NCBI GenBank assembly: GCA_026393535.1
Contig: JAPKZY010000051.1
Location: 1-42,332 of the forward strand
Reading direction: 5' to 3'
Length of the DNA: 42,332 nt
Origin: Actinomycetota bacterium
GTDB lineage: Bacteria > Actinomycetota > Acidimicrobiia > Acidimicrobiales > Ilumatobacteraceae
Shown here: positions 1-8,723 of the stretch, piece after piece
Numbering within the stretch: the first letter of the stretch is position 1
How the letters are laid out: the number at the start of each line of letters is the position of its first letter
Position numbers and translations under genes: made by a program
The notes under the pieces: model-generated
The model's database searches: none
Told to the model about the DNA's origin: nothing
Seen by the model: only the letters and a program-made list of their open reading frames with translations

Positions 1-1079
1 ACACTGCCGGCCACGAAAAACAACATGCCCGTGATGAGCCCGTGGGCCACCATTCCAAAGATGGCGGCGTTAAAGCCCATCGGAGTCAACGTTGAAATAC
101 CGAGCATCACGAAGCCCATATGGGCAACAGATGAGAACGCAATCAGACGTTTCATGTCAGTTTGTGCAAGACAACCGAGAGAACCGTAGATAATTCCGAT
201 GACTGCAAGACCACCGATATACGGAGCCCACGCTTTTGCTGCTTCGGGAAGTACAGGAATTGCGATACGGACAAATCCGTATGTACCTAACTTCAACAAC
301 ACTGCAGCAAGGATGACTGAACCTTGTGTTGGTGCTTGAGTATGCGCATCTGGCAACCATGTGTGGAATGGGAACATCGGAACTTTGACTGCAAAGCCAA
401 CGAACATTCCGGCGAAAATCCAAATTTGCGTGGTACGAGAAATAGAGACGCCGTGCTCAATGAGGAACGGAATAGCAAAGCTCTCAGCGCCGGTCTTAAA
501 GAACAAGGCGAGGAATGCAACCAACATAAGTGCTGATCCGAACATGGTGTACAAGAAGAACTTGAGCGATGCGTACTGGCGATTTTCGCCACCCCAGACA
601 CCAATCATGAAGTACATCGGCAAGAGGACGAGTTCGAAGAAAACGAAGAACAAGATGAGGTCGCGAGCAATAAATGTTCCGGCCATACCTGTTTGCAGGA
701 TCAACATCAAGATGAAGAATGCTTTTGGGTTTCCAGGTGATGGCACGTGATCCCATGAATAAATCATGACGAGAACAGTGATCACCATTGACAAGAGGTA
801 CAGCGGAAGGCTGATGCCATCGATACCGATGTAATACGACGACTTGATGACTGAGATCCAGTCATGTTGCGCCACGAACTGCATGGCGCCGGCATTGCCG
901 AAGTCGAACTGGACCATTGTGTAGATACCCACAGCGAGTGTGGCGATTGCTGTTGCGATAGCGACTGATTTGATCAGTGCCTCTTCAGCTTTCGGTATGA
1001 ACAGCATGATGAGGACTCCGACAAGCGGCAAGAATGTGCCGACTGTTAGTGCCCAGTTGTGGTTGCTTATGACTTCCAT
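1..1079 (-). CDS. nuoM: NADH-quinone oxidoreductase subunit M, 11-subunit-type complex I (3' end beyond window)
   Basis: Antiporter-like proton-pumping membrane subunit of complex I. The first 359 codons are present; the usual length is about 500, so roughly 140 residues and the stop lie outside the window. The start is ATG at 1079, preceded by GGAG that overlaps the region just after the nuoL stop. Family signatures are clear: the helix with FFELVLLPMYFMIGVWGG carries the conserved membrane Glu, and KVPMFPFHTWLPDAHTQAP followed by LLKLGTYG carries the two conserved channel Lys residues. It follows nuoL by 12 bases in a nuoABCDHIJKLM operon. It is a paralogue of the NuoM at 12838-14388. nuoN of this set is presumably outside the window. 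Confidence 0.96.
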   Translation of the reverse strand, partial: MEVISNHNWALTVGTFLPLVGVLIMLFIPKAEEALIKSVAIATAIATLAVGIYTMVQFDFGNAGAMQFVAQHDWISVIKSSYYIGIDGISLPLYLLSMVITVLVMIYSWDHVPSPGNPKAFFILMLILQTGMAGTFIARDLILFFVFFELVLLPMYFMIGVWGGENRQYASLKFFLYTMFGSALMLVAFLALFFKTGAESFAIPFLIEHGVSISRTTQIWIFAGMFVGFAVKVPMFPFHTWLPDAHTQAPTQGSVILAAVLLKLGTYGFVRIAIPVLPEAAKAWAPYIGGLAVIGIIYGSLGCLAQTDMKRLIAFSSVAHMGFVMLGISTLTPMGFNAAIFGMVAHGLITGMLFFVAGS

Positions 1080-1091
1080 TGCGGTAGCTCC

Positions 1092-3548
1092 CTAGGTATT
1101 TACGATGACGAGTACGAGGGCGCCGATGGCGGCTGCGCCGAACAACAACGCCCCATATTGATTGACTTTTCCAGACTGAACAGGCCGAAGAGCACTTCCG
1201 GCACCATGAGCAACACTGCCCGTGCCATTCACTGCGCCGTCGACCACGCGTTGATCGATGTTGCGATACACCCAACCAGCAATTCCTTTTGCTGTGGTGC
1301 CTGCTCCATTGACGACGCCGTCAAGAACCTTTTGGTTGAACCGGTACACAGCACCGGCAATGGGGTGCGCAATAGAGCGAACAATGATTTTTTCGTACAA
1401 CACGTCGAGGTAGTACTTGTTAACTAGAAGCTTGTATCCAAAGCCCAATGCCTTGTTCCGCTCTGTGAGACCAACAAACTTCTTGTTCTTCTTTTCGTAC
1501 AACTGAATGCACATAAACAAACTAAGAAGGAAGCCTGCGAGAACAATCAACATTGATGTTGCAGCCTTTGACCACTTAAAAGGCGCGTGGTGAATCTGTG
1601 GAGCCATACACACGCCTTGTTCTGGGGTCTCAGTTCCGCATGGTGACTCGTGATGCATCTCCCCAGATGCTTCGGCCATCAACGCTTCACCTTCAGTATG
1701 AGAAGCGGCTGGGTCTTCAACTGCTACCTGCTCGCCTTCAGTGGCGACTTCCGTAGGAGCGATTGTGGAATCTGTTGGAGTATCTGAAGCGACTCGAGAC
1801 TCACCAACACTTCCCACTACGTATGCAATACCTGTCGGATTAATGACCTCGGCGCTCGGCTCAACCCACTTCTTGAAGTTTTCCCACTTCTCACCAAATG
1901 GCGCCGCATTCAAGAAGCCAGAACCAAGAGCAAGCGTTGCCAAAATAATCAACGGGACAGTGATGAGCCAACCGGACTCATGAGGTCCGTGTGATGCGTG
2001 GGCGTCGTGTGAATCATGAGTGTCATGACCATGATCTGCGTGGTCATCATGCGCAGCATGCGAGTCGTGGCTCTCTTCTTCATGATGTTCACCAGCAGAT
2101 GCACCACGTGGCTGACCAAAGAAGGTGAGGTACGTTGCGCGCGTCATGTACGCAGCTGTGAGGAATGCACCAGTTAGCCCGACAATCATGAACACGTTGT
2201 AGCCATTGTGGCCAACGTTGTCGATGATTTCATCTTTCGAAAAGAAGCCAGAGAACGGGAACACTCCACAGAGAGCAAGCGTCGAAATAATCCACGTACC
2301 AAAAGTGATTGGCATGAACTTGCTAAGCCCGCCCATGTCTTTCTTCATTTCGAACGAGTGATGAGAAGAACTGTGGCTGATTGATCCGGCACCGAGGAAC
2401 AAACATGCTTTGAAGAATGCGTGCGTGAAAATGTGGAAGACGGCTGGCAACCATGCACCGGCACCAAGTCCCATCATCATGTAACCAAGTTGGCTGACTG
2501 TTGAGTACGCAAGAACCTTCTTGATATCTGTCTGCACAAATGCAAGCAATGCAGCAATAACAATGGTGATGCCACCGATGACAACGATGAAGTTGGCGCT
2601 ACCACCAAGGATGTCCATGCCCTTGAAGAACACGGGGTACAAACGAGCAACGAGGAACACACCAGCAACAACCATTGTTGACGAATGCAACAGCGAGCTA
2701 ACTGGGGTTGGACCAGCCATAGCGTCTGGCAACCATGTATGCAATGGGAACTGACCGCTCTTGCCGATTGCTGCAATAAAGAGAGCTATTGCACCCATCG
2801 TGATTGCTGCATGGCCAGGGTCACCTGACAGCGCCCACGATGACAGACCACGAATCGAGAAACCAGAAACACCAAGAGTTTTTGTGGTCCATTCGTTAGC
2901 AGAGAAAAACAGAATGGCTGTGCCTGTGAGAAGACCAATATCTCCAGTACGTGTGGTGAAGAACGCTTTCAGTGCAGCGCGGCTGTTTGCGCCTTCTTCC
3001 CACCAATGACCAATAAGAAGGAATGAGCATAAGCCCATGATTTCCCAACCCAAGATGAGTTGAATCATATTTTCTGCAACAACCATGTTGAGCATTCCGG
3101 CGGAGAACAAAGTCAGTGAAGCAAAGAAGTGTGTGTAGCGACGATCTCCGCGCAGATATTCGAGTGAATAGATCTGCACTAAAGTGGAGATGAAAGCAAC
3201 GACCAAAAGAATGGCGACAGTGAGTCCGTCAACGTGTTGACCAATGCCAAACGAGATTCCACTGTTTTGCCACCATGTCCAAGTCTTAACAACGGGAGAA
3301 ACAAAGGCGCCTTCAGGAGCTCCGTTGACTCGTTGAATCCATTCGTATGCGGCACCACCAGCAAAGACCAACGCGCCGAGCATGGAAGCAACGCCGAATT
3401 CGCTTCCCTTTTTTGGCATGCGCTTTCCGAAGAAAATAATGAGAAAGAACGACAAGGCAGGAATGACGGGAATTGCCCATGCATGCTCAAGGAACCACCC
3501 CGACCTGAGTACAGCTTCTGTTGCTACTTCTGTGGCTTCAGCGAACAT
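1092..3548 (-). CDS. nuoL: NADH-quinone oxidoreductase subunit L, unusually long, 11-subunit-type complex I
   Basis: Largest antiporter-like proton-pumping subunit, 818 residues against about 610-660 in most bacteria. The core is normal: LGWEIMGLCSFLLIG (Glu169, proton channel), HTWLPDAMAGPTPVSSLLH (270-288), and the conserved QTDIKKVLAYSTVSQLG (339-355). The extra length comes from three places: a His-rich hydrophilic loop at 487-523 with 13 His in 37 residues; a second polar insert at about 580-655 rich in Glu, Thr and Ala with two Cys (637, 647) and His pairs; and a duplicated VDGxVNGxG segment at about 738-789 in the lateral-helix region. The final helix (798-818) is intact, unlike in the paralogue at 14487-16238. 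ATG start at 3548 with an AAGGG-type ribosome site; nuoK ends 4 bases upstream. Confidence 0.96.
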   Translation of the reverse strand: MFAEATEVATEAVLRSGWFLEHAWAIPVIPALSFFLIIFFGKRMPKKGSEFGVASMLGALVFAGGAAYEWIQRVNGAPEGAFVSPVVKTWTWWQNSGISFGIGQHVDGLTVAILLVVAFISTLVQIYSLEYLRGDRRYTHFFASLTLFSAGMLNMVVAENMIQLILGWEIMGLCSFLLIGHWWEEGANSRAALKAFFTTRTGDIGLLTGTAILFFSANEWTTKTLGVSGFSIRGLSSWALSGDPGHAAITMGAIALFIAAIGKSGQFPLHTWLPDAMAGPTPVSSLLHSSTMVVAGVFLVARLYPVFFKGMDILGGSANFIVVIGGITIVIAALLAFVQTDIKKVLAYSTVSQLGYMMMGLGAGAWLPAVFHIFTHAFFKACLFLGAGSISHSSSHHSFEMKKDMGGLSKFMPITFGTWIISTLALCGVFPFSGFFSKDEIIDNVGHNGYNVFMIVGLTGAFLTAAYMTRATYLTFFGQPRGASAGEHHEEESHDSHAAHDDHADHGHDTHDSHDAHASHGPHESGWLITVPLIILATLALGSGFLNAAPFGEKWENFKKWVEPSAEVINPTGIAYVVGSVGESRVASDTPTDSTIAPTEVATEGEQVAVEDPAASHTEGEALMAEASGEMHHESPCGTETPEQGVCMAPQIHHAPFKWSKAATSMLIVLAGFLLSLFMCIQLYEKKNKKFVGLTERNKALGFGYKLLVNKYYLDVLYEKIIVRSIAHPIAGAVYRFNQKVLDGVVNGAGTTAKGIAGWVYRNIDQRVVDGAVNGTGSVAHGAGSALRPVQSGKVNQYGALLFGAAAIGALVLVIVNT

Positions 3549-3552
3549 CGGA

Positions 3553-3852
3553 TCAGCCCTTCATCTCTGAGAGTTCATCGAGGTCAATAGAACGACGATT
3601 GCGATACATAAGAAGAACCATTGCGAGACCCACACCAACTTCGGCAGCGGCAATTGCGATGATGTACAGCGCAAAGATATGACCATCAAGCGAGCCGTTA
3701 CGCATAGAGAAAGCCAACAGATTGATATTGACCGAGTTCAAAATGAGTTCGATCGACATCAACACAAGAACCGCATTCTTGCGGGCGATGACGCCATAGA
3801 CGCCAATGCAAAATAGAACAGCGGCAAGGATGAGGAATTGATTAACCAACAT
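3553..3852 (-). CDS. nuoK: NADH-quinone oxidoreductase subunit K, 11-subunit-type complex I
   Basis: Small three-helix membrane subunit of the proton-translocating arm, 99 residues, the normal length. The two membrane glutamates essential for pumping are present: Glu35 in SIELILNSVN and Glu71 in AAAEVGVGLA. The gene begins with ATG two bases after the nuoJ stop and ends 4 bases before nuoL. It is a paralogue of the NuoK at 16244-16570, with the short C-terminal tail RRSIDLDELSEMKG ending in the same Met/Leu-Lys-Gly pattern. Confidence 0.97.
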   Translation of the reverse strand: MLVNQFLILAAVLFCIGVYGVIARKNAVLVLMSIELILNSVNINLLAFSMRNGSLDGHIFALYIIAIAAAEVGVGLAMVLLMYRNRRSIDLDELSEMKG

Positions 3853-3854
3853 GA

Positions 3855-4367
3855 TTAGTCCCTCCGCGCGAGCACAATGGCTCCGACAACTGCTGCCAGT
3901 AAAACAAACGACAATGCCCAGAATGGCAAGAGGTACGGGCCAAAGATTTGGTCAGAAATTTCCTGCGTGGTTGCGACTGCGGAATCGGCCGGCATTTTCT
4001 GGCTGCCGAATCCGCTATCGAGCGCAATGGCCATTGCTACGAACAGAGCGACAGCGACGGGAATTCCGAGAAACCAATTCTTATTATTCAAATCAGATTC
4101 AGCGCCAATACGAGCACGGGTCAACATAGTTCCGAACAAGAACAGCACCATCACAGCACCGATGTACACAAGGACTTGAGTAATGGCAACAAACTCTGCT
4201 GCAAGCAACACGTACTGTGCTGCTGCACCGGCAAGAACAACGACTAGCCATAACGCAGCGTGGACAACATTGCTGGTAGTAACGACACGCAAGGCGCCGA
4301 TGACCATGATTGTGGCGAGAATTGCAAAACCAATGTTTTGAGCAACGAGGACATCAGAGGCAAACAC
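3855..4367 (-). CDS. nuoJ: NADH-quinone oxidoreductase subunit J, 11-subunit-type complex I
   Basis: Membrane subunit of complex I between NuoK and NuoH/NuoA, 170 residues with five predicted hydrophobic segments. Family hallmarks are an N-terminal helix followed by NVVHAALWLVVVLAGAA, and the conserved central stretch EFVAITQVLVYIGAVMVL (about 58-75), which contains the Tyr-Ile-Gly-Ala of the pi-bulged helix coupling quinone chemistry to pumping. The start is GTG at 4367 in a TAGTG overlap with the nuoI stop, which implies translational coupling. About 40 residues are polar loop between the fourth and fifth helices. Confidence 0.95.
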   Translation of the reverse strand: MFASDVLVAQNIGFAILATIMVIGALRVVTTSNVVHAALWLVVVLAGAAAQYVLLAAEFVAITQVLVYIGAVMVLFLFGTMLTRARIGAESDLNNKNWFLGIPVAVALFVAMAIALDSGFGSQKMPADSAVATTQEISDQIFGPYLLPFWALSFVLLAAVVGAIVLARRD

Positions 4368-4858
4368 TATTTCTTGCCCTTCTTGTCTGCGCCGACTTCA
4401 AGTTCTGGTGCTTCAGGAACTGTTTCCATCCATTCTCCGAGTTTTGTTTTGTCGTGTAAAAGATCGGCAATGCGAGGCTCTGAGTATTCATACTCAGGAC
4501 TCCAGAACAAAGCATCGAAAGGACACACGTCAACGCAGATACCGCAGTACATGCACAGTGCATAATCAATATCAAAGCGGTCAAGCTTGTTGACTTTACG
4601 TGCAGCACCACCGGCGCGACGCGGTGGGGCCATCTCTTTGTGGCCTTCAATGTAAATACACCAATCGGGACATGAACGAACACACAACATGCACGAGGTG
4701 CAGTTGCCTTCATGAAGCGCGATAACACCACGTGCACGGAGCGGAGGCGTTTCCTTTACATGTGGGTATTGAACTGTGTTTGAACCTTCCTTGAAGGTTT
4801 TCATCATGGTGCCGAATGTGACACCAAGACCTTTAACGAGACCAGGAACTTTTGCCAT
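4367..4858 (-). CDS. nuoI: NADH-quinone oxidoreductase subunit I, 11-subunit-type complex I
   Basis: Peripheral-arm iron-sulphur subunit carrying clusters N6a and N6b, which hand electrons towards NuoB. The protein has 163 residues if started at ATG 4858, which sits in a TAATG overlap with the nuoH stop. Two complete C-x2-C-x2-C-x3-C-P motifs are present: Cys53/56/59/63 and Cys102/105/108/112. The N-terminal amphipathic segment ([14 protein letters not shown]) that lies on the membrane is present. The C-terminus ends in a charged GADKKGKK tail. In this operon it should be the entry end of the Fe-S chain, because no NuoE, F or G is encoded here; the partner that feeds it is unknown. Confidence 0.96.
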   Translation of the reverse strand: MAKVPGLVKGLGVTFGTMMKTFKEGSNTVQYPHVKETPPLRARGVIALHEGNCTSCMLCVRSCPDWCIYIEGHKEMAPPRRAGGAARKVNKLDRFDIDYALCMYCGICVDVCPFDALFWSPEYEYSEPRIADLLHDKTKLGEWMETVPEAPELEVGADKKGKK

Positions 4859-5919
4859 TAGAACGCCACCTTCAGAATTGCTGTAACCATGATGTTGGCA
4901 AGCGATACGGGAATAAGAACTTTCCAAGCGAACTTCTGCAATTGATCTTCGCGGAAACGTGGGAATGAAAAGCGCACCCACATGATGAAAAAGACAATGA
5001 CAATCATCTTGGTGAACAAGATAAGTGGTCCGACGATGTTCATCCAGTTGTCGATGCTGTCGATGGTGGTCCAACCGAACCATGAGAACGGCACTGCCCA
5101 ACCACCAAGGAAAAGAACCGAAGCAATCATGGAAAACACGCCGGCGGTTGCAAATTCACCAATGAAGAAAATGAGGAAGCGAAAGCCCGAGTATTCGGTC
5201 ATGTAACCAGAAACGAGTTCAGATTCAGCAATAGGCATATCGAATGGGGTCTGCGTGAGTTCAGCTTGTACTGCAATCATGAACACGATGAACCCAACGA
5301 ACTGTGTGATGACGTAAGGATTACCAAGACCACTGAAGCCAAACATTGAGTCTGCATTCTGTGCAAGCACGATTTGTTGGAGATTCATAGTGCCGGCCTG
5401 GATAACGACGCCCACAACAGCAAGAACCATCGGAAGTTCATACGCGATGAGCTGACCAGCTGCACGCAGGCCACCAAGCAACGAGTACTTGTTTGCGCTA
5501 GCCCAACCAGCAATCAGAATTCCGAGAACTGATACTGACGACACTGCCAGTGCATAAAACACTCCGGCCTCGAAGTTTGTAAACAAAGCATCAGGACCAA
5601 ACGGCACCACAACGACCAAGAGGAATGTGCTTGCTAAGACAATCAGAGGAGCCAACTTGAAAATGAACTTGTCAGCACGTGCTGGATAGATGTCTTCTTT
5701 TTGCAGCCACTTGCCCACTTCGGCAAAAAGTTGCATCGAACCCTGCGGGCCCGCTTCCATTGGGCCAAGACGTGACTGCATAAACGACATCATCTTGAAC
5801 AAGAACAGATACACCACAGTTCCGGCTGGAAGAAGAACGGCAACAAGCCCACCTAAAACGCGAAGAAGTGACTGCGCCCAATACGGCAGATCAGCAGAAA
5901 GAAGAGTCGCGAGATTCAT
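4858..5919 (-). CDS. nuoH: NADH-quinone oxidoreductase subunit H, 11-subunit-type complex I
   Basis: Membrane subunit that forms the quinone cavity with NuoB and NuoD; 353 residues with about eight membrane helices. Recognisable blocks are [15 protein letters not shown] (46-60), [37 protein letters not shown] and [17 protein letters not shown]. The paralogue at 17759-18988 has Glu46-Arg47-Lys48 (the common ERK/ERR motif) before the first block; here the aligned residues are Leu40-Phe41-Lys42, so the conserved Glu-Arg pair is missing. The AELNRPPFD block of the paralogue reads AELTQTPFD here. ATG start in an ATGA overlap with nuoD. Confidence 0.96.
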   Translation of the reverse strand: MNLATLLSADLPYWAQSLLRVLGGLVAVLLPAGTVVYLFLFKMMSFMQSRLGPMEAGPQGSMQLFAEVGKWLQKEDIYPARADKFIFKLAPLIVLASTFLLVVVVPFGPDALFTNFEAGVFYALAVSSVSVLGILIAGWASANKYSLLGGLRAAGQLIAYELPMVLAVVGVVIQAGTMNLQQIVLAQNADSMFGFSGLGNPYVITQFVGFIVFMIAVQAELTQTPFDMPIAESELVSGYMTEYSGFRFLIFFIGEFATAGVFSMIASVLFLGGWAVPFSWFGWTTIDSIDNWMNIVGPLILFTKMIVIVFFIMWVRFSFPRFREDQLQKFAWKVLIPVSLANIMVTAILKVAF

Positions 5920-7091
5920 CAGCGATCAATGTCTCCAAGGATGAAGTACAACGAAGCAAGAATGGTGATGATGTCTGGGACATAGACACCCTTCAACAGC
6001 CACGGAGTAATAGAGATGTTGTTGAACGATGCGCTGCGAATCTTGACGCGGAATGGCCCCATGTCACCTTGGGAAACGACGTAGTAGCCCATTTCTCCAA
6101 GAGGGTTCTCCGTTGAGACCCATGCTTCACCTTCAGGCACCTTAATGATCTTTGGCACCTTGGCCATGATGGGGCCCGCAGGAATTGTCTCGAGTAGTTG
6201 ATCAACAATGCGTGTTGACTCACGAACTTCCTGCAGACGTACCCAGCAACGTGCAAACGAGTCGCCATCTGGATGAGTGATGACTTTGAAGTCAACCTTG
6301 TCGTACGCAAGAGGCAATTTCTGGTCACGACGAAGGTCCCAGTCAACTCCACTTGCACGCAGGTTTGCGCCGGACATTCCGTATTGCAATGCGACATCCT
6401 TTGGAATCACACCAATACCGCGAGTACGTGATTGGAAAATTTCGTTTCCGAACAACAGGTCTTCAATTTGATCGCAGAAGCCACGAAGTTTCTTCATGAC
6501 ATTGCGTGTCTCATCGATAAAGCCAGCAGGCAGATCGTCTTTCAATCCGCCGATGCGGTCGAAGTTTGGATGGAAGCGTCCACCCGTTGCACCTTCAATA
6601 AGGTTCAACACGTATTCACGGTCACGGAACGCAAAGAACACTGGTGTAACAGCGCCAAGTTGAACACCAAGATCGCCGAGGAACAAAGTGACGTTTGCAA
6701 TACGTGACAACTCAAACAAGATGGTGCGAATGTGCTGTGCGCGCGATGGCGCTTCAACACCCATCAACTTTTCTGCAGCCAAAATAAAAGGAACTTCGTT
6801 TGCAAAAGACCCGAGCCAGTCAATGCGGTTTACCAATGCTGTGACTTGAGGGTACGAACGAACTTCTGTCAGTTTTTCGTAACCACGATGCATGTAGCCG
6901 CACGATGGGTCTGCCCAAAGAACTTGTTCACCATCAAGGCGAGCAATGATTCGCAGAGTTCCGTGGGTGGCGGGGTGCTGTGGCCCGATGTTGAGAGTCA
7001 TGCCCTCAGTTTCAAGTTCAACGTTGACACGCGCGTCAGCAGCTTGCGCTGCGATGTATGCAAGTTGTTGACGATCTCCGAGAAGACTCAT
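5919..7091 (-). CDS. nuoD: NADH-quinone oxidoreductase subunit D, 11-subunit-type complex I
   Basis: 49-kDa subunit, descended from the [NiFe]-hydrogenase large subunit, which builds the quinone headgroup site with NuoB. 390 residues, a typical length. [14 protein letters not shown] (about 31-44) holds the conserved quinone-site His, and [22 protein letters not shown]-type sequence further on holds the conserved Tyr (written here as motif RSYPQ ... NRIDWLGS). The C-terminus GDIDR matches the family ending. Start ATG 7091 in an ATGA overlap with the nuoC stop. No nickel-binding Cys pairs of hydrogenases are seen, so this is a complex I subunit and not a group 4 hydrogenase. Confidence 0.97.
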   Translation of the reverse strand: MSLLGDRQQLAYIAAQAADARVNVELETEGMTLNIGPQHPATHGTLRIIARLDGEQVLWADPSCGYMHRGYEKLTEVRSYPQVTALVNRIDWLGSFANEVPFILAAEKLMGVEAPSRAQHIRTILFELSRIANVTLFLGDLGVQLGAVTPVFFAFRDREYVLNLIEGATGGRFHPNFDRIGGLKDDLPAGFIDETRNVMKKLRGFCDQIEDLLFGNEIFQSRTRGIGVIPKDVALQYGMSGANLRASGVDWDLRRDQKLPLAYDKVDFKVITHPDGDSFARCWVRLQEVRESTRIVDQLLETIPAGPIMAKVPKIIKVPEGEAWVSTENPLGEMGYYVVSQGDMGPFRVKIRSASFNNISITPWLLKGVYVPDIITILASLYFILGDIDR

Positions 7092-7741
7092 GATGCGACA
7101 CCTTCCTCTTCACTGTCATCACCAGGAAGTGGCTCGACATCGACAATTCCGGGCCAGGGTTTCACCATGCGTGCAAGCAGTGGGAAATCTTTACGAAGTG
7201 GGTGTCCTTCAAAATCTGTTGGCAAGTACATGTTGCGCAGATCAGGATGACCGTTGAAACCAATGCCGAACATCTCATGTGTCTCGCGCTCATGCCAGTT
7301 AGCACCAGCAAAAACTTGCGACCATGAATCAATAGCCATTAGCGAATCATCAACATCAACTTTGATATTGATACCGAGAGTTGTGAATGGCTGTACAAGA
7401 CGAGCGATCACTTGAAAACGAGTGTCACCGCCTGCATATCCCTGCTTAATGACAGTGCTGCGCTCGACTGGTGGAGCGGTTGGATCATCTTCACCGCGGC
7501 CATAAGGAGATGGAAGCCAGTCAATAGCTGAGATGAATCCGAAATATGTGTAACCGAGGCTCTTTAAAGTTTCACCAGTTGAGCGCCAAGCATCTGCAGT
7601 GACACGAATCCACATGTCGTCGTTTGGTTTTACGAGCGAATCAACGACAGCAGTTCCGAGCGCTGAACACACACGAGCAATCTCTGCATCGCGCACATCA
7701 TCGCGTGGAGTTTCAGTTGGGGTATCAGTTGTTGACGACAA
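7088..7741 (-). CDS. nuoC: NADH-quinone oxidoreductase subunit C, 11-subunit-type complex I
   Basis: 30-kDa peripheral subunit that holds NuoD and NuoB together. The family signature [21 protein letters not shown]-like block (motif [10 protein letters not shown], then [14 protein letters not shown]) is near the C-terminus. I place the start at TTG 7741, because AGGGAGGT, a very strong ribosome site, ends 7 bases before it, and because no such site precedes the in-frame ATG 33 bases upstream. This gives 217 residues and a 17-base overlap with nuoB. A longer product starting further inside nuoB is possible but unsupported. The first 40 residues are polar and variable. Confidence 0.93.
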   Translation of the reverse strand: MSSTTDTPTETPRDDVRDAEIARVCSALGTAVVDSLVKPNDDMWIRVTADAWRSTGETLKSLGYTYFGFISAIDWLPSPYGRGEDDPTAPPVERSTVIKQGYAGGDTRFQVIARLVQPFTTLGINIKVDVDDSLMAIDSWSQVFAGANWHERETHEMFGIGFNGHPDLRNMYLPTDFEGHPLRKDFPLLARMVKPWPGIVDVEPLPGDDSEEEGVAS

Positions 7742-8279
7742 CGGGGATACCTCCCTTTTCTGCAGTTTCTCCATCGATATACATTGACTTTGTGCCTTCG
7801 CCACGCCAACGTGCGCCCATGTCTTCGTTCTTTATGCGCTGTTGCAACAACACAATTCCTTCAAGCAATGCTTCAGGACGTGGAGGACAGCCAGGTACGT
7901 ACACATCAACAGGAATGATTTGATCAATTCCCTTTGTTACTGAATAGCTATCCCAATATGGTCCACCACAGTTTGCACACGAACCCATTGAAATGACGTA
8001 CTTCGGTTCAGGCATTTGTTCATATAAACGCTTGATAGCTGGTGCCATTTTGTCTGTAACAGTTCCTGAGATAACAACAAGGTCTGCTTGTCGTGGTGAC
8101 GCAGGAAGAGGAATCACTCCGAGACGCATGACGTCGTAACGTGGCGAACCAAACGCCGCACCCATTTCAATTGCACAGCATGCAAGACCCCATTGGTACA
8201 CCCAGAGGCTGTACGAACGACCGAGGTTAAATAATTGTGTCAGCGGTTTGCCCAACCGACCACGATCTACAAGACCCAT
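7725..8279 (-). CDS. nuoB: NADH-quinone oxidoreductase subunit B, 11-subunit-type complex I
   Basis: PSST subunit, which binds the terminal cluster N2 and passes electrons to quinone. 184 residues from ATG 8279, preceded by an AAGGG ribosome site 17 bases after nuoA. Cluster ligands are all present: adjacent Cys34-Cys35 ([10 protein letters not shown]), Cys101 (MGSCANCGG) and Cys131 (VPGCPPRPE). Cys104 is an additional Cys usual in many NuoB proteins. The upstream in-frame extension reads through nuoA and lacks family similarity, so it is not used. The last 17 bases overlap nuoC. Confidence 0.97.
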   Translation of the reverse strand: MGLVDRGRLGKPLTQLFNLGRSYSLWVYQWGLACCAIEMGAAFGSPRYDVMRLGVIPLPASPRQADLVVISGTVTDKMAPAIKRLYEQMPEPKYVISMGSCANCGGPYWDSYSVTKGIDQIIPVDVYVPGCPPRPEALLEGIVLLQQRIKNEDMGARWRGEGTKSMYIDGETAEKGGIPVVVNN

Positions 8280-8295
8280 AATAAAACCCTTGTTC

Positions 8296-8661
8296 CTAGA
8301 CCCAGCGCAGGACGCCTTTGCGCCACGCATAGACGAGACCAAGCAACAAGATGGCAACAAAGATGCCCATCTCTACAAGGCCAAAACCTGCGTACCGCTC
8401 GAGTTGAGTGGCCCACGGGAAAATAAAAACTGCTTCAACATCAAAGATGACGAACAACAACGCAAAAACGTAATAGCGAATTTGGCTTTGTGACCAACCG
8501 TCACCAACGGGATCAACACCGCTTTCGTAGGTGAGCAATTTTTCCGCGTTGGGATTATTCGGACGAATAAGTGCCGAAATACCAAGCAGCAAGCCGGCAA
8601 CAAGAAAGGAGGCCAGTCCAAACCACACAACAGTGAGATAGGACCGTAGGAACGGGGACAT
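8296..8661 (-). CDS. nuoA: NADH-quinone oxidoreductase subunit A, 11-subunit-type complex I; first gene of operon
   Basis: Three-helix membrane subunit next to the quinone cavity, about 121 residues. The loop between helices 1 and 2 carries the family block [16 protein letters not shown] followed by [18 protein letters not shown], with the conserved acidic pair in helix 2 (FDVE). NuoA loops normally carry a Cys in YECG; here it is YESG, as is common in some actinobacterial sets, whereas the paralogue at 25768-26217 has YECG. The start may be ATG 8661, GTG 8664 or TTG 8670; none has a clear ribosome site, so leaderless translation is possible. Confidence 0.95.
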   Translation of the reverse strand: MSPFLRSYLTVVWFGLASFLVAGLLLGISALIRPNNPNAEKLLTYESGVDPVGDGWSQSQIRYYVFALLFVIFDVEAVFIFPWATQLERYAGFGLVEMGIFVAILLLGLVYAWRKGVLRWV

Positions 8662-8672
8662 CACGACCAAAA

Positions 8673-8700
8673 CTACTACGGGGACTCACTATCGTCCCAA
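8673..8700 (-). promoter_or_regulatory. Possible promoter of the 11-subunit nuo operon
   Basis: In the 60-base gap between the amidotransferase gene and nuoA, the minus strand shows TTGGGA (8700-8695) and TAGTAG (8678-8673) separated by 16 bases, a weak match to -35 and -10 hexamers. Transcription would then begin near 8666, practically at the nuoA start, which fits the lack of a ribosome site there. A 5-bp inverted repeat (GGGAC/GTCCC with an 8-base loop) overlaps the spacer. Inference from sequence only. Confidence 0.25.
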
Positions 8701-8723
8701 CTACGCAATGGACCAGCGCCCCG

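Noticed and set aside
7742-7804. Longer NuoC start inside nuoB.
   Set aside because: The TTG at 7741 has a strong ribosome site AGGGAGGT; upstream starts have none and would add residues without family similarity.
5919-8279. Idea that the 11-subunit set could be a group 4 [NiFe]-hydrogenase such as Hyc or Ech.
   Set aside because: NuoD here lacks the two CxxC nickel ligands, and NuoA, NuoJ and NuoK are all present, which fits complex I.
8652-8685. Direct repeat ACGGGGAC at two sites 26 bases apart near the nuoA start.
   Set aside because: One copy is inside the coding start; two copies of 8 bases are too short to call a regulatory repeat.
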